Source: Zygnema cylindricum
Lineage: Eukaryota; Streptophyta; Zygnematophyceae; Zygnematales; Zygnemataceae
Reading direction: 5' to 3'
DNA length: 23,741 nt
Assembly (NCBI GenBank): GCA_037447655.1
Contig: JBBHKE010003273.1
Location: 119,734 to 143,474 of the forward strand
Shown here: one piece after another, positions 7,401-18,500 of the stretch
Position numbering within the stretch: the stretch's first letter is position 1
How the letters are laid out: each line of letters starts with the position of its first letter
Position numbers and translations under genes: made by a program
The notes under the pieces: generated by a model
What the model saw: the letters and a program-made list of their open reading frames with translations, nothing else
Told to the model about the DNA's origin: nothing
The model's database searches: none

Positions 7401-10312
7401 GAGAGAGAGACCGAGAGAGAGAGAGAGACGTGGAGAGAACCGGGGGGAAAGGGGAGAAGGATACGTGGGGGACGAGAGCAGAACTTGCCAGAAAATTATG
7501 ACTCACACAGTAGCTAGGTAATGGTTCAGCGAGGAATCAAACAAACACGGCGAAAAAAGGGGAGTTTTGCAATAATGTGAGTCACCATCACACACTAATC
7601 GTAAATGTTTCGAACTTCCAAACATAAAACGAGGACGGCAAATTGACTTAGAGAAGCACAGAATCTAGGAACTACGACATTTGAAGTTCTTTTTACTATA
7701 ACCATATGGATAAACTGGTTAAAGTCATAATTTTCTGAGATATGCACTTGTACCCTAGCAAAGAACATGTATGTGATTGAACTTTTATAAGATACGAGTC
7801 CTTAACCCGGCCTTTCCCCCTTTTCTCTCCTGATCATCATACTAGGCTAAAATGCATCAATGGATCCCTCCGTCAACCTCCGGAGCGAAAGAAATAACAG
7901 CCTCTTCATTCCAAGAGCTACAGTATGTTAATAGCCTAGTTTGCTTACCCCAAATCTACTAATGGCCACGCGAGTTTTTGGATTAAAACATCTCAACAGC
8001 CTAATCGTTTCCAATACTTATCCTTCAAGTACATTGGAATGCAATCACTAAAATACAGCAGTTTTGATTAAATCCCCATTCCTTCCAGCAGCATTTCTCA
8101 AAAGAGCATTTCTCATAAGGATAATTTAATAACGGAAACTTCAGTGTTTCACAAACTACCTATAGGCTATGACAGAACGTGACATTGGCGTGCATAGGTT
8201 TAGAAAATCGTGTTGATAAAATGGTAAACTACTTAAATACGTCACAAGTATCCGGAAATATAGAGATGGGAAAAAACCTGCAAGGCTTATCCCATTGGCT
8301 CAGACAGATATAAAGGATACATCTCAATTAAGGATAATGACCCTCTTAGCTTCTCCAATGTAGAGTTTGCAAAAACTAAACACGTTATGTAATGATGTAA
8401 GTTTCATCTAAAATCAAGAACGAATTGATAAGCATGCAGTGCAATTGAACATAAGACTTTGCTCACCTCCAAAAGACAAAGACCAACTACTCCTGTGATC
8501 AGTCCAATAACACCCAGTGTGCCGATAGATTCTCCGAAGAGAATGGCTGCTAGGATAGCGACTGTAAGAGGCTGCGAGTCGATAATGACCTGAAATACAG
8601 AAAAAAAAAGATATAACTCATGGAAGTTCAAAAAATTTCAGCAGACAATAAAAAACTATTAGGCATTCAAAATTTGGCAATCACCATCATTATTCATAGA
8701 GAAAGGGCATGAGAATAAAAAAACATGAGTGATCAGTACAAAAACGCCATAGACAACACATCATCCAAGCCTGGTACAGAGCCTTTTATTGCATTGCAGC
8801 GACTATTTGGTCTGCATCATACTTCAAGAGGAATTAAAATTATTGTTGAACCATATCCTGCATCAAAAAGCAGGACAGTATTTTCACAAGTCACACAGAC
8901 ATGCTCCAGAAGAACACACGTCCTTACTAGAAATCATCGCACTTCCTCATCCTTTAGCTGATTATTTTAAAGCATTGGTGACCGGCAGACAGATGAGAGT
9001 CAGAGAGGCAGGGCTCACTGAGTTGTTAGGGCGCTGCGCCACTCACACTGCCCAATCCAGCACTCGTTCGCCGCAATCCCTCAGACAAGCAGCCCTGCAA
9101 AAGTTCAAATGTTCTTTGTTGAAGTAAAGGCGTGTCAAATATTAGCCAACAAAATATAAAAGCCGCATGATGCATACGCACATGTCATAAATACATATAC
9201 ATACATTATGCGTATAGATATAATAAATTATGTAAATGAATGTATATGATGAAAGAATAGACCATGATTTCAGCAACTTGGAATTCGAGTTCTTTTCAAT
9301 AATTTTACAAAAACCATGCAAGCAATAAAAAGGAAAAGTCGACTGTCTCCTCTCGGAAATCATCCCCCGCTATGTGAAGACCAACATAAGGGAATGTTTT
9401 GGTATGTCTACAATAAATACAAACGGCTACATCCATGGCCACACCTCCTCAAAGAAAATCACTTACCTGGAAACATGCCCCGTCGACGAGAGCAAACACC
9501 AGGATTGAAAACCAGGCCATGGGTGTATTCGGAAACTTTCGGCCTCTCGAAGAGGCGAAGATGACCAGCAATATGCCAGCGGGTATGAGACGAACTGCTG
9601 CGACAAACAGGGGACCAGCCTTCGGCAAAACATCCTGTGACGAGAGAGAAATCATGGAAAGCATAACCATATCAGGCTAGCAGAAAGACATTCTCACGTG
9701 ACCTTCTCACAGCTCATGAAGAATAGTTTCCTAACAAATGAATTTGGAGAAAAAGTAGAGCGGAACCTGATTTAGTGAAAAGGCTGAATTATGTAAGTTC
9801 ACCTTCATAGCAACCATAGCCGTGCCCCAAAAGAAAAATGGCGAAATGAGAAGAAGACCATCCAGTATCACTGCGAGAATACTAGAAACATCTCCTTCTT
9901 GAGATACAGCCGCCATCCAAGGCTGGCTCCTATCACTATCAGCCTCCAAACATTCCACATCGTTTCCTATTGCCACACAGTCGGTGTCATCCCCTCCTGC
10001 TTTAAACTCACTTTCAGTGTCGGCCACAAAGCATTCCACGTCACTGCCTGTTCCTACACAATCAAGTTCATTCCTTCTTGATTGAGACCCCTTCGTAGGA
10101 ATTTCATTCGACACTGCCGAATCACGTGCCTCTGTATCTGAAGCTGCTTTACAAAGCAATCTCCTGTTGGCAACTTTCCCGAATCCTTCCCTTTGCTGAC
10201 ACAACAAATTCCGAGCAGGGGAGTGCCATAGCAGCCGAACGCCGAGGTCCTTTTTCGACACGACGTCCATCGAGCCATATTGCGCGCAAAGCGCACCGCG
10301 AAGAGCCTCCAT
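4445..10312 (-). CDS. Plastid EamA/DMT-family transporter, WAT1-related (At3g02690-like), 9 exons
   Basis: Probable membrane transporter with two EamA repeats, substrate unknown, likely in a plastid membrane. Exons, minus-strand order: 10312-9803, 9634-9467, 9094-9047, 8589-8467, 6919-6763, 6338-6274, 5501-5330, 5077-5017, 4571-4445. All junctions are GT-AG and the phases join without a stop: 1,431 nt, 476 aa. The ATG at 10312 is the first in frame; the frame opens further upstream only from GTG codons. Residues 1-~54 are basic, as in a transit peptide (RRLLCKA near a possible cleavage site). Residues 84-125 carry a duplicated DCVxxGxDVECxxAD motif. About ten hydrophobic segments follow, starting with LLLISPFFFWGTAMVAMK. 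Diagnostic pieces are IIDSQPLTVAILAAILFGES, SGEWWMLLAAQSM, DPIMATGWHMILGG, LFGSAISYGVFF, NLTKLSSLTFLTPMFAAVFG and YIYLGETLSPLQFVGALVTV. These match my recollection of plant At3g02690-type proteins. Residues ~284-320 form a loop between the two repeats. Introns 5 and 8 contain inverted-repeat elements. Family confidence is high; the exact N-terminus is less certain. Confidence 0.9.
4672..4854. mobile_element. MITE-like element, ~38-bp terminal inverted repeats, TA-flanked
   Basis: The left end GGGTTGCCACACTTA (from 4672) and the right end, TAAGTGTGGCAACCC (to 4854), are inverted copies. Similarity continues inward for about 38 bases (AATCACAGTAATACT against the reverse complement of AGTGTTACTGTAATGT). 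TA lies directly outside both ends (4670-4671 and 4855-4856), as for a two-base target duplication. The 183-bp element has no coding capacity and sits in the last intron of the transporter gene. The termini fit a Tc1/mariner-like non-autonomous element but not the usual Stowaway sequence; the superfamily is inferred only from the TA flanks. Confidence 0.7.
4751..4778 (-). repeat. (CCCCCT)n tract; G-rich on the transcript strand
   Basis: Five runs of three or more C are separated by single or double T on the plus strand. The transporter pre-mRNA therefore carries runs of G in close succession, which meets the usual intramolecular G-quadruplex pattern. It lies inside the element at 4672-4854, in intron 8. 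Confidence 0.75.
6532..6731. mobile_element. CACCGTGAA/CGCTATTAGCG-family inverted-repeat element, copy A
   Basis: The left end CACCGTGAA...ATCAGCGTTAA (from 6532) pairs imperfectly with the right end TTAACCCTAACAGCGATTCACAGTG read in reverse complement (to 6731). TA follows the right end (6732-6733); the left flank is CA. The interior (TTTTAGTGTTAA, GGACGATTGTGAACCGC, CAGAGGGCAAA) is colinear with copy B at 16813-17027, so both derive from one element. No transposase frame is present. It lies in intron 5 of the transporter gene; its right end is about 25 bp from the splice donor that follows exon 5. Confidence 0.75.
7336..7478. repeat. GA/GT microsatellite with G-runs
   Basis: A compound low-complexity tract: a run of G, then GTGTGTGAGAGAGAGA and repeated GAGAGAGAGACCGAGAGA blocks. 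It lies in the longest transporter intron (6920-8466). Read on the transcript strand it is CU-rich. Frames crossing it are artefacts. Confidence 0.8.
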
Positions 10313-10387
10313 GGATGACAAGCAATGCCAACCAGTTTCACACTTTCGTGCCACCACCCCTTAAAATAAACAAGTGCGGAAATCCCA

Positions 10388-10513
10388 CACTACTGTACTG
10401 TTCAGTTCTGTAATGTACTGTAGGGTACATAGTATCACGGTACTGGATTGTAATGAATTGTACAGTACCCTATATAGAGTACGATAAGTACAGTACTGTA
10501 CTGTACTGTAGTA
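10388..10513. repeat. TACTG pentamer repeat block upstream of the transporter gene
   Basis: TACTGTACTGTACTGTA-type pentamers and derivatives (TACTGTAGGGTAC, TACAGTACCC) are scattered through this block. The cleanest array is at about 10491-10511, directly before element C. The same pentamer array reappears right after element D (11415-11429). The block lies within about 75-200 bp upstream of the transporter ATG, so it may be in its 5' UTR or promoter. Confidence 0.7.
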
Positions 10514-10730
10514 CACCGTGAATCGCTATTAGTGTTAATGTTTTTTCTGCCACTTAAAACATCTTTTCTCCGTACACACTTGTCGTATTGTTGATATGAC
10601 GGATGCGATTGAAAGGTAGGATTCTCAGCTTCCAATTGACGGTCTCAAATCTAAAATAGAACAACTGTGTACGGAGAAAATATGTTTGAAGTGGCGAAAA
10701 AACATTTAACTCTAATAGCGATACACAGTG
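10514..10730. mobile_element. CACCGTGAA/CGCTATTAGCG-family element, copy C, with 65-bp inverted repeats
   Basis: The left arm 10514-10578 starts CACCGTGAATCGCTATTAG and ends CTCCGTACACA. The right arm 10666-10730 is its near-complete reverse complement, with a few mismatches and one-base gaps. TA flanks both ends (10512-10513 and 10731-10732). The unpaired centre is about 87 bp. The long arms would make any transcript across it a strong hairpin. There is no coding content. It shares outer termini with copies A, B and D. Confidence 0.85.
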
Positions 10731-10876
10731 TAGTGTACCAAAGCGTGTCGTATTCCTATATCGTCACTTTAATTTGCATCAAACATGAACCGAAGCGAAG
10801 CGGTTGGCCTCAATGGATCAATCGGGTGCTGACGCGATGTGATACGCATCCCTAGGTGTCACACTATCACTACAGA

Positions 10877-11414
10877 CACCGCCAATCGCTATTAGCGTGT
10901 AGGTTTCATTAGCGTATACAAATAATTACCGTGGTGTACGCTATTTAAGAATTTGAAAATTTTGGAAAAAATCATACATTCTAATTGTTTGATTATGGTA
11001 ATTTGGATCTTTGAAAAAACAAATGTCGGTCGCAAACATGCTTACACTAATATAAGTTTTCGTACAAAATCTGACAAATCGTACACAAATCGTACATTCA
11101 CACGGTCGAAACGCGGCTGTCGGACGAATATGTGCGAGCGGGATTTTTTACGACCTGGTTTTTTTCCTTTTTAGAACGCACATTCTCATGCGTCCGCGAT
11201 TACTAAAACTAATTTATTGTAATTTTTAACTTAAAAAGGTACATTTATGTACGGTCTGACACTGACCGTACACCACTCTATTTAAGAGACAACGTACTGA
11301 ATATAACCCTAAATAGAATAAAGAAAAAAATAGAATAAACTACGCTATTTGAGAATAAAACAAAAAAAAGCGGGACGGGATTAGCGTACACAACGCTAAT
11401 AGCGATTGGCGGTG
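10877..11414. mobile_element. CACCGCCAA/CGCTATTAGCG-family element, copy D (538 bp)
   Basis: Both ends read CACCGCCAATCGCTATTAG inward as inverted copies (left from 10877; right ends GATTGGCGGTG at 11414). TA follows the right end; the left flank is GA, so a target duplication is not intact. A second, weaker inverted pairing (TACGCTATTT near 10938 against AAATAGCG near 11350 and its relatives) suggests a longer degenerate arm or nesting. No transposase is encoded. The element occupies nearly all of the sequence immediately upstream of the PPR gene. Confidence 0.75.
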
Positions 11415-11487
11415 TACTGTACTGTACTGCGCTATCCCTATCTTTATCCAACCCATTGGTCGTCTTCTCGGCGCCACTGCGGCCTCC

Positions 11488-12476
11488 ATGGCTGCTCTTT
11501 CTTTTCCTTGGCTTCACAGTACTGCCCCTCCCCTTGCAACGTCTCCTCATTCCAGCCATGGCCATTTTGAGTGGGGTACAGGTGCTGTTTTTTCTTCTAT
11601 GGCTCCCGCTCGTATTAGGACGGCTGCCCCGCCTTTGTCAGGTTCCGGACCCCTAGAAGCTTCAGAGTCTCAGGTATCCTCCAATCGGCTTATCCTCTTT
11701 TGCTGCTTTCTAAGGAAAATTTTAAAAGAATCTTCAACCCTGTCTCGGCAAGAAGGTTGTGAAGCTCTGTCTTTATTTGGCAGTAAATCAAGTACATTAC
11801 ATCGTAGAAGAAACTTGATGTTTGATGCTGAAACTATCAGGATGCTATTGGCTTGGCTCGCTGTTTTGCAATTTGCTTCACTTTTACCCAATTCAATTTG
11901 AAGGTACCTCTCCTTCTTTTGCCTGTCCTGTTCCTACTCTTATCTCTTCTTCCTCCCTTTTCTTGGGTTTTGGTGGGAAAAATTTGAAAACTTTCATTAT
12001 CTGGCCGTTGACCTCATTTGAAGAGCCATTAGTGACTGCCAATGCACTTCATGAGCAAACGTTAATGCTTTTGTTGAGATGGTAACAGCTTTTGTAAAAT
12101 GTCACAAACGACCTAGATGATCTCGCTTTTGCTAGTACCAAGTTTGGGTGCGTATAGGCGTAGTTTTTTGTCCATGATCATCCCAGCAACGACACACTGC
12201 TATGTAAGACGTCGGTTTTATTCGTTGGCACAAGGAAGTTTGTACAGCCAAATTAGCGGTTCTTTGGTTTAGTGGCCTTACACATCATGGCAAGTAGGAT
12301 GGTCTTTAATCACTTGTATGGTGTCCTTTGCCGTTTCAGGCAGATGTAGCAATGATTCAGCTCAATCGACCTACTTTATACGATATTGTTAGGACTTTAT
12401 ATTATTATTGTTATTGGTATTTTGTATAGTATATATGTGTTGTATGTATACAATACATGTATGTATGTGTATGTGT

Positions 12477-12522
<46 letters not shown>

Positions 12523-15500
12523 ATATTCATTTATATTAATGAATTCTGCCTTAGAGTATGTCCGTTTCCGTCTTCAGAGGTTGCTGGAGATTAGCAGCTG
12601 CAAAACTTACTCGTGTAGCTGGAGCTGATGGTTTGAAGAGAGCTGTTTGAAAAGAGCATTATGTATGGGACTGACCATGCTGACCGGGGGAAAAGGGGAC
12701 GGCTTTGGGAGATAAGCGCAGGATGAGCTCACGGCCAAAATATTACTCCAGCTCTACATTGACTCAAGTAAGTTGCACTAATCCACTTTACCACTGTTGG
12801 GATTATGTTGACAGCTGAAAGTTCAGTTCTTCCTGTAGCATTTTACAACAAAATCGTGGCCCTTGTGTGTGAGGTCAGGGATGTTGTATGAGGAAAGGAG
12901 TGCATAGGACACCTTAAATGCGTGAATGGCCATGGGTCCAGATGGTTGTGGACATGAATGGATTTATTATCCGGAGTCTTTAGTTTTCTGTCTCTTTATT
13001 TTCATGGAAAAGGTCTGTTGGTCTTAGAGAATCATTAAAATCTTAGACTAGTCTTTGTTGTCCACCTTATGGCAGTTGGGCTTTTCTGAGCCGATGGCGG
13101 CTGCAAATAAAGCTATGCATTTGGCAAAGATGCTGAAATTTTTAGTATGATGTTTGGCCAATGGTGTGCTGTAACAGGAGTTCGTGAATAAAGTGGTTGC
13201 CGGATTGAACGAGGCATACGTGGCCTCTAAGCAGAATGGTGAAAGGCCGGACGAGGCTGTTATGGCTGTGCTGGAGGATCGTGTGGAAGATCTCAACCGC
13301 TACGTTCTTGTTGCACTTGTGAAGAAGGTTTGTAGCGACATGGATTTTACTTGGCATGCACGGTTGAATGATCATATGAAGGTTTAAAGATTTTAACAAG
13401 GGGTATGCTTCCTGGTTGTTTCTTTGTTCTCACAATTATAGAGATTGATAAATAAAAACTTAATAACCATATTGGTAACCTGTACTTTTTTGGCAGCTTT
13501 TTGGATGAAATAAATGTGCTTCTTTTTGCAGAAATTTGAGGCCATTTTTGTTGTCTTCGCGAGTAGAGTAGATTTACTGTGCAAAAAGTATTGAGACGCC
13601 AAATGTAGTTATCCTGTTCCTATGCGCGTATTTTCGTTCATTATGCGTAGAATACGGTTTCAACCACATATGGTGTTTTTATGCTTTTTCGTGCATTGAA
13701 TTGCCTTATTGGTGCTATGTCTACTTCAAACTAGCTTATATTGTCAATGTTATGAGTGACAGCAAGCTTAAAAGTTGGAATTTCTCTTATGGAGTTTGTG
13801 TTGTCATGGGGCGTGGTCCGGCAGATACCATGGGAGATGGGGCTTATTGTGTTTCATTGGGCAGATAAAAAGCTGCTGACAAGTGCCCATCTTGGAACTG
13901 CGGTTTTGGGAGCTCTTGGTCGGGCACGCGAATGGGAAAAAGCGGAGGCGCTCGTAAAAGAGATGGAGGACAAGGGTTAGTTCTATGAACTGATGATGAA
14001 AAATGTTGCACACTAGGATTTGGTGGATTGGTAAATCCGTAGCTTATAGTCATCACTAGGGTTCATCATCAATTTTCTGGGGGAGATCTGAGATCGGTTC
14101 AGTGTCATTTAAGCAAGATGAACTTGTGTGGTCTTTTGTCTAAATATTTAGAATGGCTGCAACATTGATGGTATGTAAGCCTACAATCTTTTTGTGCACC
14201 GAGGCATTGGCCAGGCAGGGGAACTGAACGTTGTCCTTATCATGTTTATTATAATTTTCATTCTTTGTGTCCAGTATCAGTTGTCACTCTCAACTCTTTC
14301 CCTTGTGTTTCTGACTATCCCGTCGTTTTTTCATCCCATTTCCTTTTTCATTCTCTGGCGTTGACCACCATGCGCCAGTGTTTTTCTCCCATTACTGTTC
14401 TCCTCTCTTGTTTCAACTTGAAGGCACCCTATTCCTGTAACTGATGTGAAAGACATTAATGGTTCGTTTGTCTGAACACTTTTTTGCAGGGTTGGAACTG
14501 GATTTGTATGTGCATAATGTGATGATTACCATGTACAGTAGGGCAGATTGCTACGCAAAGGCAATTGCATGGTACGATACCATGAGAAGTCGTGGACTTG
14601 TTCCAAACAAGGTGAGCTGAAGAGTAACTTACATGCTGGACCAATGCTTTCCCTTTCATCTTGAAAATATGCTGAATGAAGTGTTTGCATCTAATATAAG
14701 CAAGCTGGATCCTCTTGTTCTGGAACCTCGCTTGTTATGTTGAAAGCATTTTGCCTCGATGAACTAACAGCTGGAGAATGAGATCCCAATCTGTGCTTTG
14801 TGCAGTACTGCCATCGCAATCATAACACTTTCTTGGTGGCTTTGGGGTGCAGGTAGTGCTCACTACTGTTATAAAACTGCTGAGCAAGGCCAACCGCATG
14901 GCTGATGCGATGCGTCTGTGTGATGAGCTTCGGACAATGGAAGGAGCTACTCAGGATCAGAATGCAATGTGCACCATTATCAGTGTGTACGGACGAGCAA
15001 GAAGAATTAAAGAGGCAGAAGCTGTAAGTCCATCCCTATTTCACATTGATTTGTAGCTTCATCACTATGTAAGACCCTTTGTAGAGTTTCAGACACAGCT
15101 GAAATTACTGACTTAGCCTCTATGTTTTATGCAGACATTTGCAGAAGTTCAAGCAGCAAGAGGTCGTATCGACCAGGCTGTATGGGTGTCCATGGCCTCC
15201 GCGTATCGGAGGTTAGGCCGGTCGTCGGACGTGGAGCGTATTATAAAGCTGATGGGAGAAGCAGGAGTACCTGTCAATCCAATAGCTTACAATGCCCTTC
15301 TTGATGCGTACGCAGAGTCTGGACAAGTCGGAAAAGCAGAAAAAGTCTTGCAGGTAGGATCCTTTTTTTCTCCGTTTATACTAAGCTCCTACCATTACGC
15401 TCCTATCTTTCCCGCTTCTTTGTTCCTTTTTCCTATGTTCCAAAAGTAGATTACTGGACTCATAGTTTAGTGCACTGTTTCTGCATCTACACACTTTCAT

Positions 15501-18500
15501 ATCAAGCTTGCATGGGCAAACACTTGGGACTGCAATTTCTTCTTTCAGCCTGCACTGTACTGGATTGCTGTGCTCTTGTACCATACTTCTAAACCTTTGT
15601 ATGGCAATACTGTTGCCACCGTTCCGAATTAAGCCAAACTCCTAGCATAACTCCTTTGTTAAAATCATAACAGCTTTGCAAGTATTTTCTGGCCATTTTT
15701 CAACCAGGAACCTGAAAAACCCTAGTTTTGTTGCTTGGACCGGCTTCCTTTCAATCAGGGTGCTAGTTTTAAGTATGACGTTATCAGAGTCATTTGAACA
15801 CCTGGCCAAGGCTACACGTCCAGATTTGTGCATTTGCATAGCTTTTCAAAGTTGGGATATTTGTTGTTGAACGTGCTCTTTCTATGTCAATGGATGGTGG
15901 ACAAATCATCCAACTTTGCATGCAAGAGATAAATCTTGAAGGCTTCAAATCACCTCTAAGCTATTTTAAACTGGAAAAGGTTGTTGATTGAGTGTCTAGG
16001 TGCTAGAACTTCGTATTGCTCGACAGAGGCTGAAATTGTTTAAGGTAGGCCTGAACTAGCGCCGAGAATTTCAATTGAGTGCATTTCAGTCATCCATGAA
16101 TATTGATTCTTGCACAACCGGCTTAAAATTGCTGGGAATGTTGTTGTTATTGTAGCTTTTCAACACCTTGGTTAAGGTGCTCATAGGATAATTACACTAT
16201 CGAGTTCTACCCTCATTTTGAAGGTAAATATTACAGTCCGTACATTTTGTGGGTACATACAAGTTTATTCTAAAAGTGTAAGATTTACCCTCAAAATTTG
16301 GCCAAATTTGTCAGTGTAATTTCCCTATCAGCATCATGATGCTTTAGCAAAATGTGTGTCTTCCTTTAGATATTTTGCCTTGACATTGGGAAGTGTACCA
16401 TCAGTCTGATAGCTGGTGTTAGAAGGGGAGTATATGGCGATCCATTTAGTCCATGAAATGACTAGGATAAAATGTCTAAAAACCATATTAGCCATATTGT
16501 TTGAGTTCAAAATATTGCCATTCATTTTGATCATGTATATCTGATTCGGTAATTTTTGGGTTGCAATATTTAGGACCTGATAATAATTTGTTTAATTATC
16601 GGCCTGATATAAATATTGTAGGAATGGTAAATTTTGATCAACAGAGCGAAAGTATGAAAAATAAAAATGGTAAATTACAAACAAGTGACAAAATGTACAG
16701 TTTTTGGGTGTTTGAAATAAAATAAGGACTAATGCATGAATCGGAAAAACTTGATCACTGGATTTATGAGCATACGTATTTGGATAGTCATGACAGGCCC
16801 CCAGATACAGTACACCGTCTGTCGCTATTATTGTTAAGAATTAAGTAGTTTGAGGACTGTTTTAGTGTTAATAATTCTATTTCCAATTCAAATGTCGTGG
16901 ACGATTTTGAACCGCGAAAACAATTAGCATTGAGAAAAAAAAGGACATCAACAACGCTATTTTCTGTTCAGAGGGCAAATAAAACCCTGTCAGAATGAGG
17001 TTATTAACGCTAATAGCGATTCATCTGTACTTTCAGTACTTTTCATACTCGTCAGTATAAACCGAATACGTCGAGACTTGGGCTGATGGAAATGTGCGGA
17101 TATCTTTATCACCAACTATCTACCAACAAAATATGAAATTATAGTCAACGTCCTTCAGTGAGGTTTCATTTTTCCAGGATGCGGAAAGTTTGGCTATTGA
17201 CGAATGCGCAGGTATGGCTCCATTTGTTTTCAGGGATTTTCTGAACAGCCCTGCATAGAGAGTCAATATTTGTGAATGCTACTAAAATGAGTACTTTTCT
17301 ATGATTTGCGCAGTCCTTTTTATATCTAGCAGAACCCTGTTAACTATTCCTTTTTGAGCGTTTTAGTCTTCCTTGCGGATGACCAATCATTTGTGGATCG
17401 ATTGAACCTGTAAAATTTGTGGAGTGCTAAAGTCTATCATCACTATGACAAACATCTCAACCATCTTGACCTTATGATATCATTGGTAAAATGGGGTGGA
17501 TTCAGCCTTTCCAGAGGTTGCTGATTCCTTTTATGACAACGCTAACCCGAAGACCCTCATATTTTATTTCTGTGATTTTACATCTGCGTGCAGGACATGC
17601 AAGAAAAAGGTGTTAAGCCGGATTTGATAACATATAACACGATGATGACACTGTACAGCAAAAGTGCAAATGATCTGAAAGATGCTGCTCTAGAAAAGAT
17701 GGACAATATTTTCAAAATGATGCGTACAAATGGATGCTCTCCGGACTGCTATACTCACAATAATGTCATTTGGTTGTATGCCAACATTGAGCGAGTTCAG
17801 GATGCCCTTGTGTACTTTCGAAAACTACAAACTGAGGGATTTCAGGTGGGTGGAAAGGATTGGTATGGATGTATACTGGCAATGAGCTTTGCGGTGTGAT
17901 ATGGTCTCATTTCCACAGCTGTCTGCGTAATTAACCACGGGAACTGTTTTTATATCACCTCTTCAAATGTCTTTTCTACATTTTCTTTGATGTAATAGAA
18001 TTATTCAGATACCCTTAGTGAGGCATAGAGGCAGCAACTGAAACCTGTGTGAAGCCTGAATGCCGATGCATACACTGTTTTTTTGTATATTCCTTCGCTA
18101 TATTGCAGACTTGCCAGTGTGAAGGGAGCTCTAGAAGACAGAAAAGTCGGAAAACTCTTCTGTTTTTCTTTCTGTTTTCAAAGAAGCCAGACTCTCTTTG
18201 TTCCTGCACATGGCTGCCAAAAAGTTTTTGCTTTTGGGCAATTTTGTGTCACTCAGTTTCTTGACTCTTAACCGCGTGTTTGACAACTCACGACTGGGAG
18301 GCATTCATTTCCCAGGCTTCGTGGTGTTGTGTGGAAACAACTCTTATGTACTTTATGGTTTTCACAGTAACAGAAGCTCATCAAATGTTTGGGTGGACTT
18401 TGTAAGGCAGATGACTTCTGTGCTCTATGGAACCATGATAACGGCACTGGTACGAGCTAATAAAGATGACCAGGCAGTTACCTTGTTCAAGGAAATGGAA

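Larger units (their letters stand above)
10313..11487. promoter_or_regulatory. Divergent intergenic region shared by the transporter and PPR genes
   Basis: The two start codons (10312 minus, 11488 plus) face away from each other across 1,175 bp, so both core promoters must lie here unless there are distal untranslated exons. Most of the space is taken by elements C (10514-10730) and D (10877-11414) and TACTG repeats. Element D ends only about 74 bp before the PPR ATG. An ATTGG (inverse CCAAT) lies at about 11454. No convincing TATA box was assigned. Promoter function is inferred from gene orientation alone. Confidence 0.5.

Noticed and set aside
9731-10357. Longer 208-codon reading of transporter exon 1 starting at 10357
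   Set aside because: The first codon there is GTG, and the end reads through a good donor (GTGAAC at 9802). ATG at 10312 and splicing at 9803 restore the family sequence.
11674-11901. Continuation of PPR exon 1 to a stop at 11901
   Set aside because: No PPR or conserved character after SESQ, and a GTATCC donor precedes it; read as intron, although an unrecognised exon in 11674-13177 cannot be excluded.
12386-12628. 80-codon frame with Val-Cys repeats
   Set aside because: Translation of the GT microsatellite.
13328-13381. Alternative end of PPR exon 2 at 13327 (AAG then GTTTGT)
   Set aside because: Also in phase and would drop 18 residues. I kept the longer form because DFTWHARLNDHMK reads on sensibly into the next exon; this remains unresolved.
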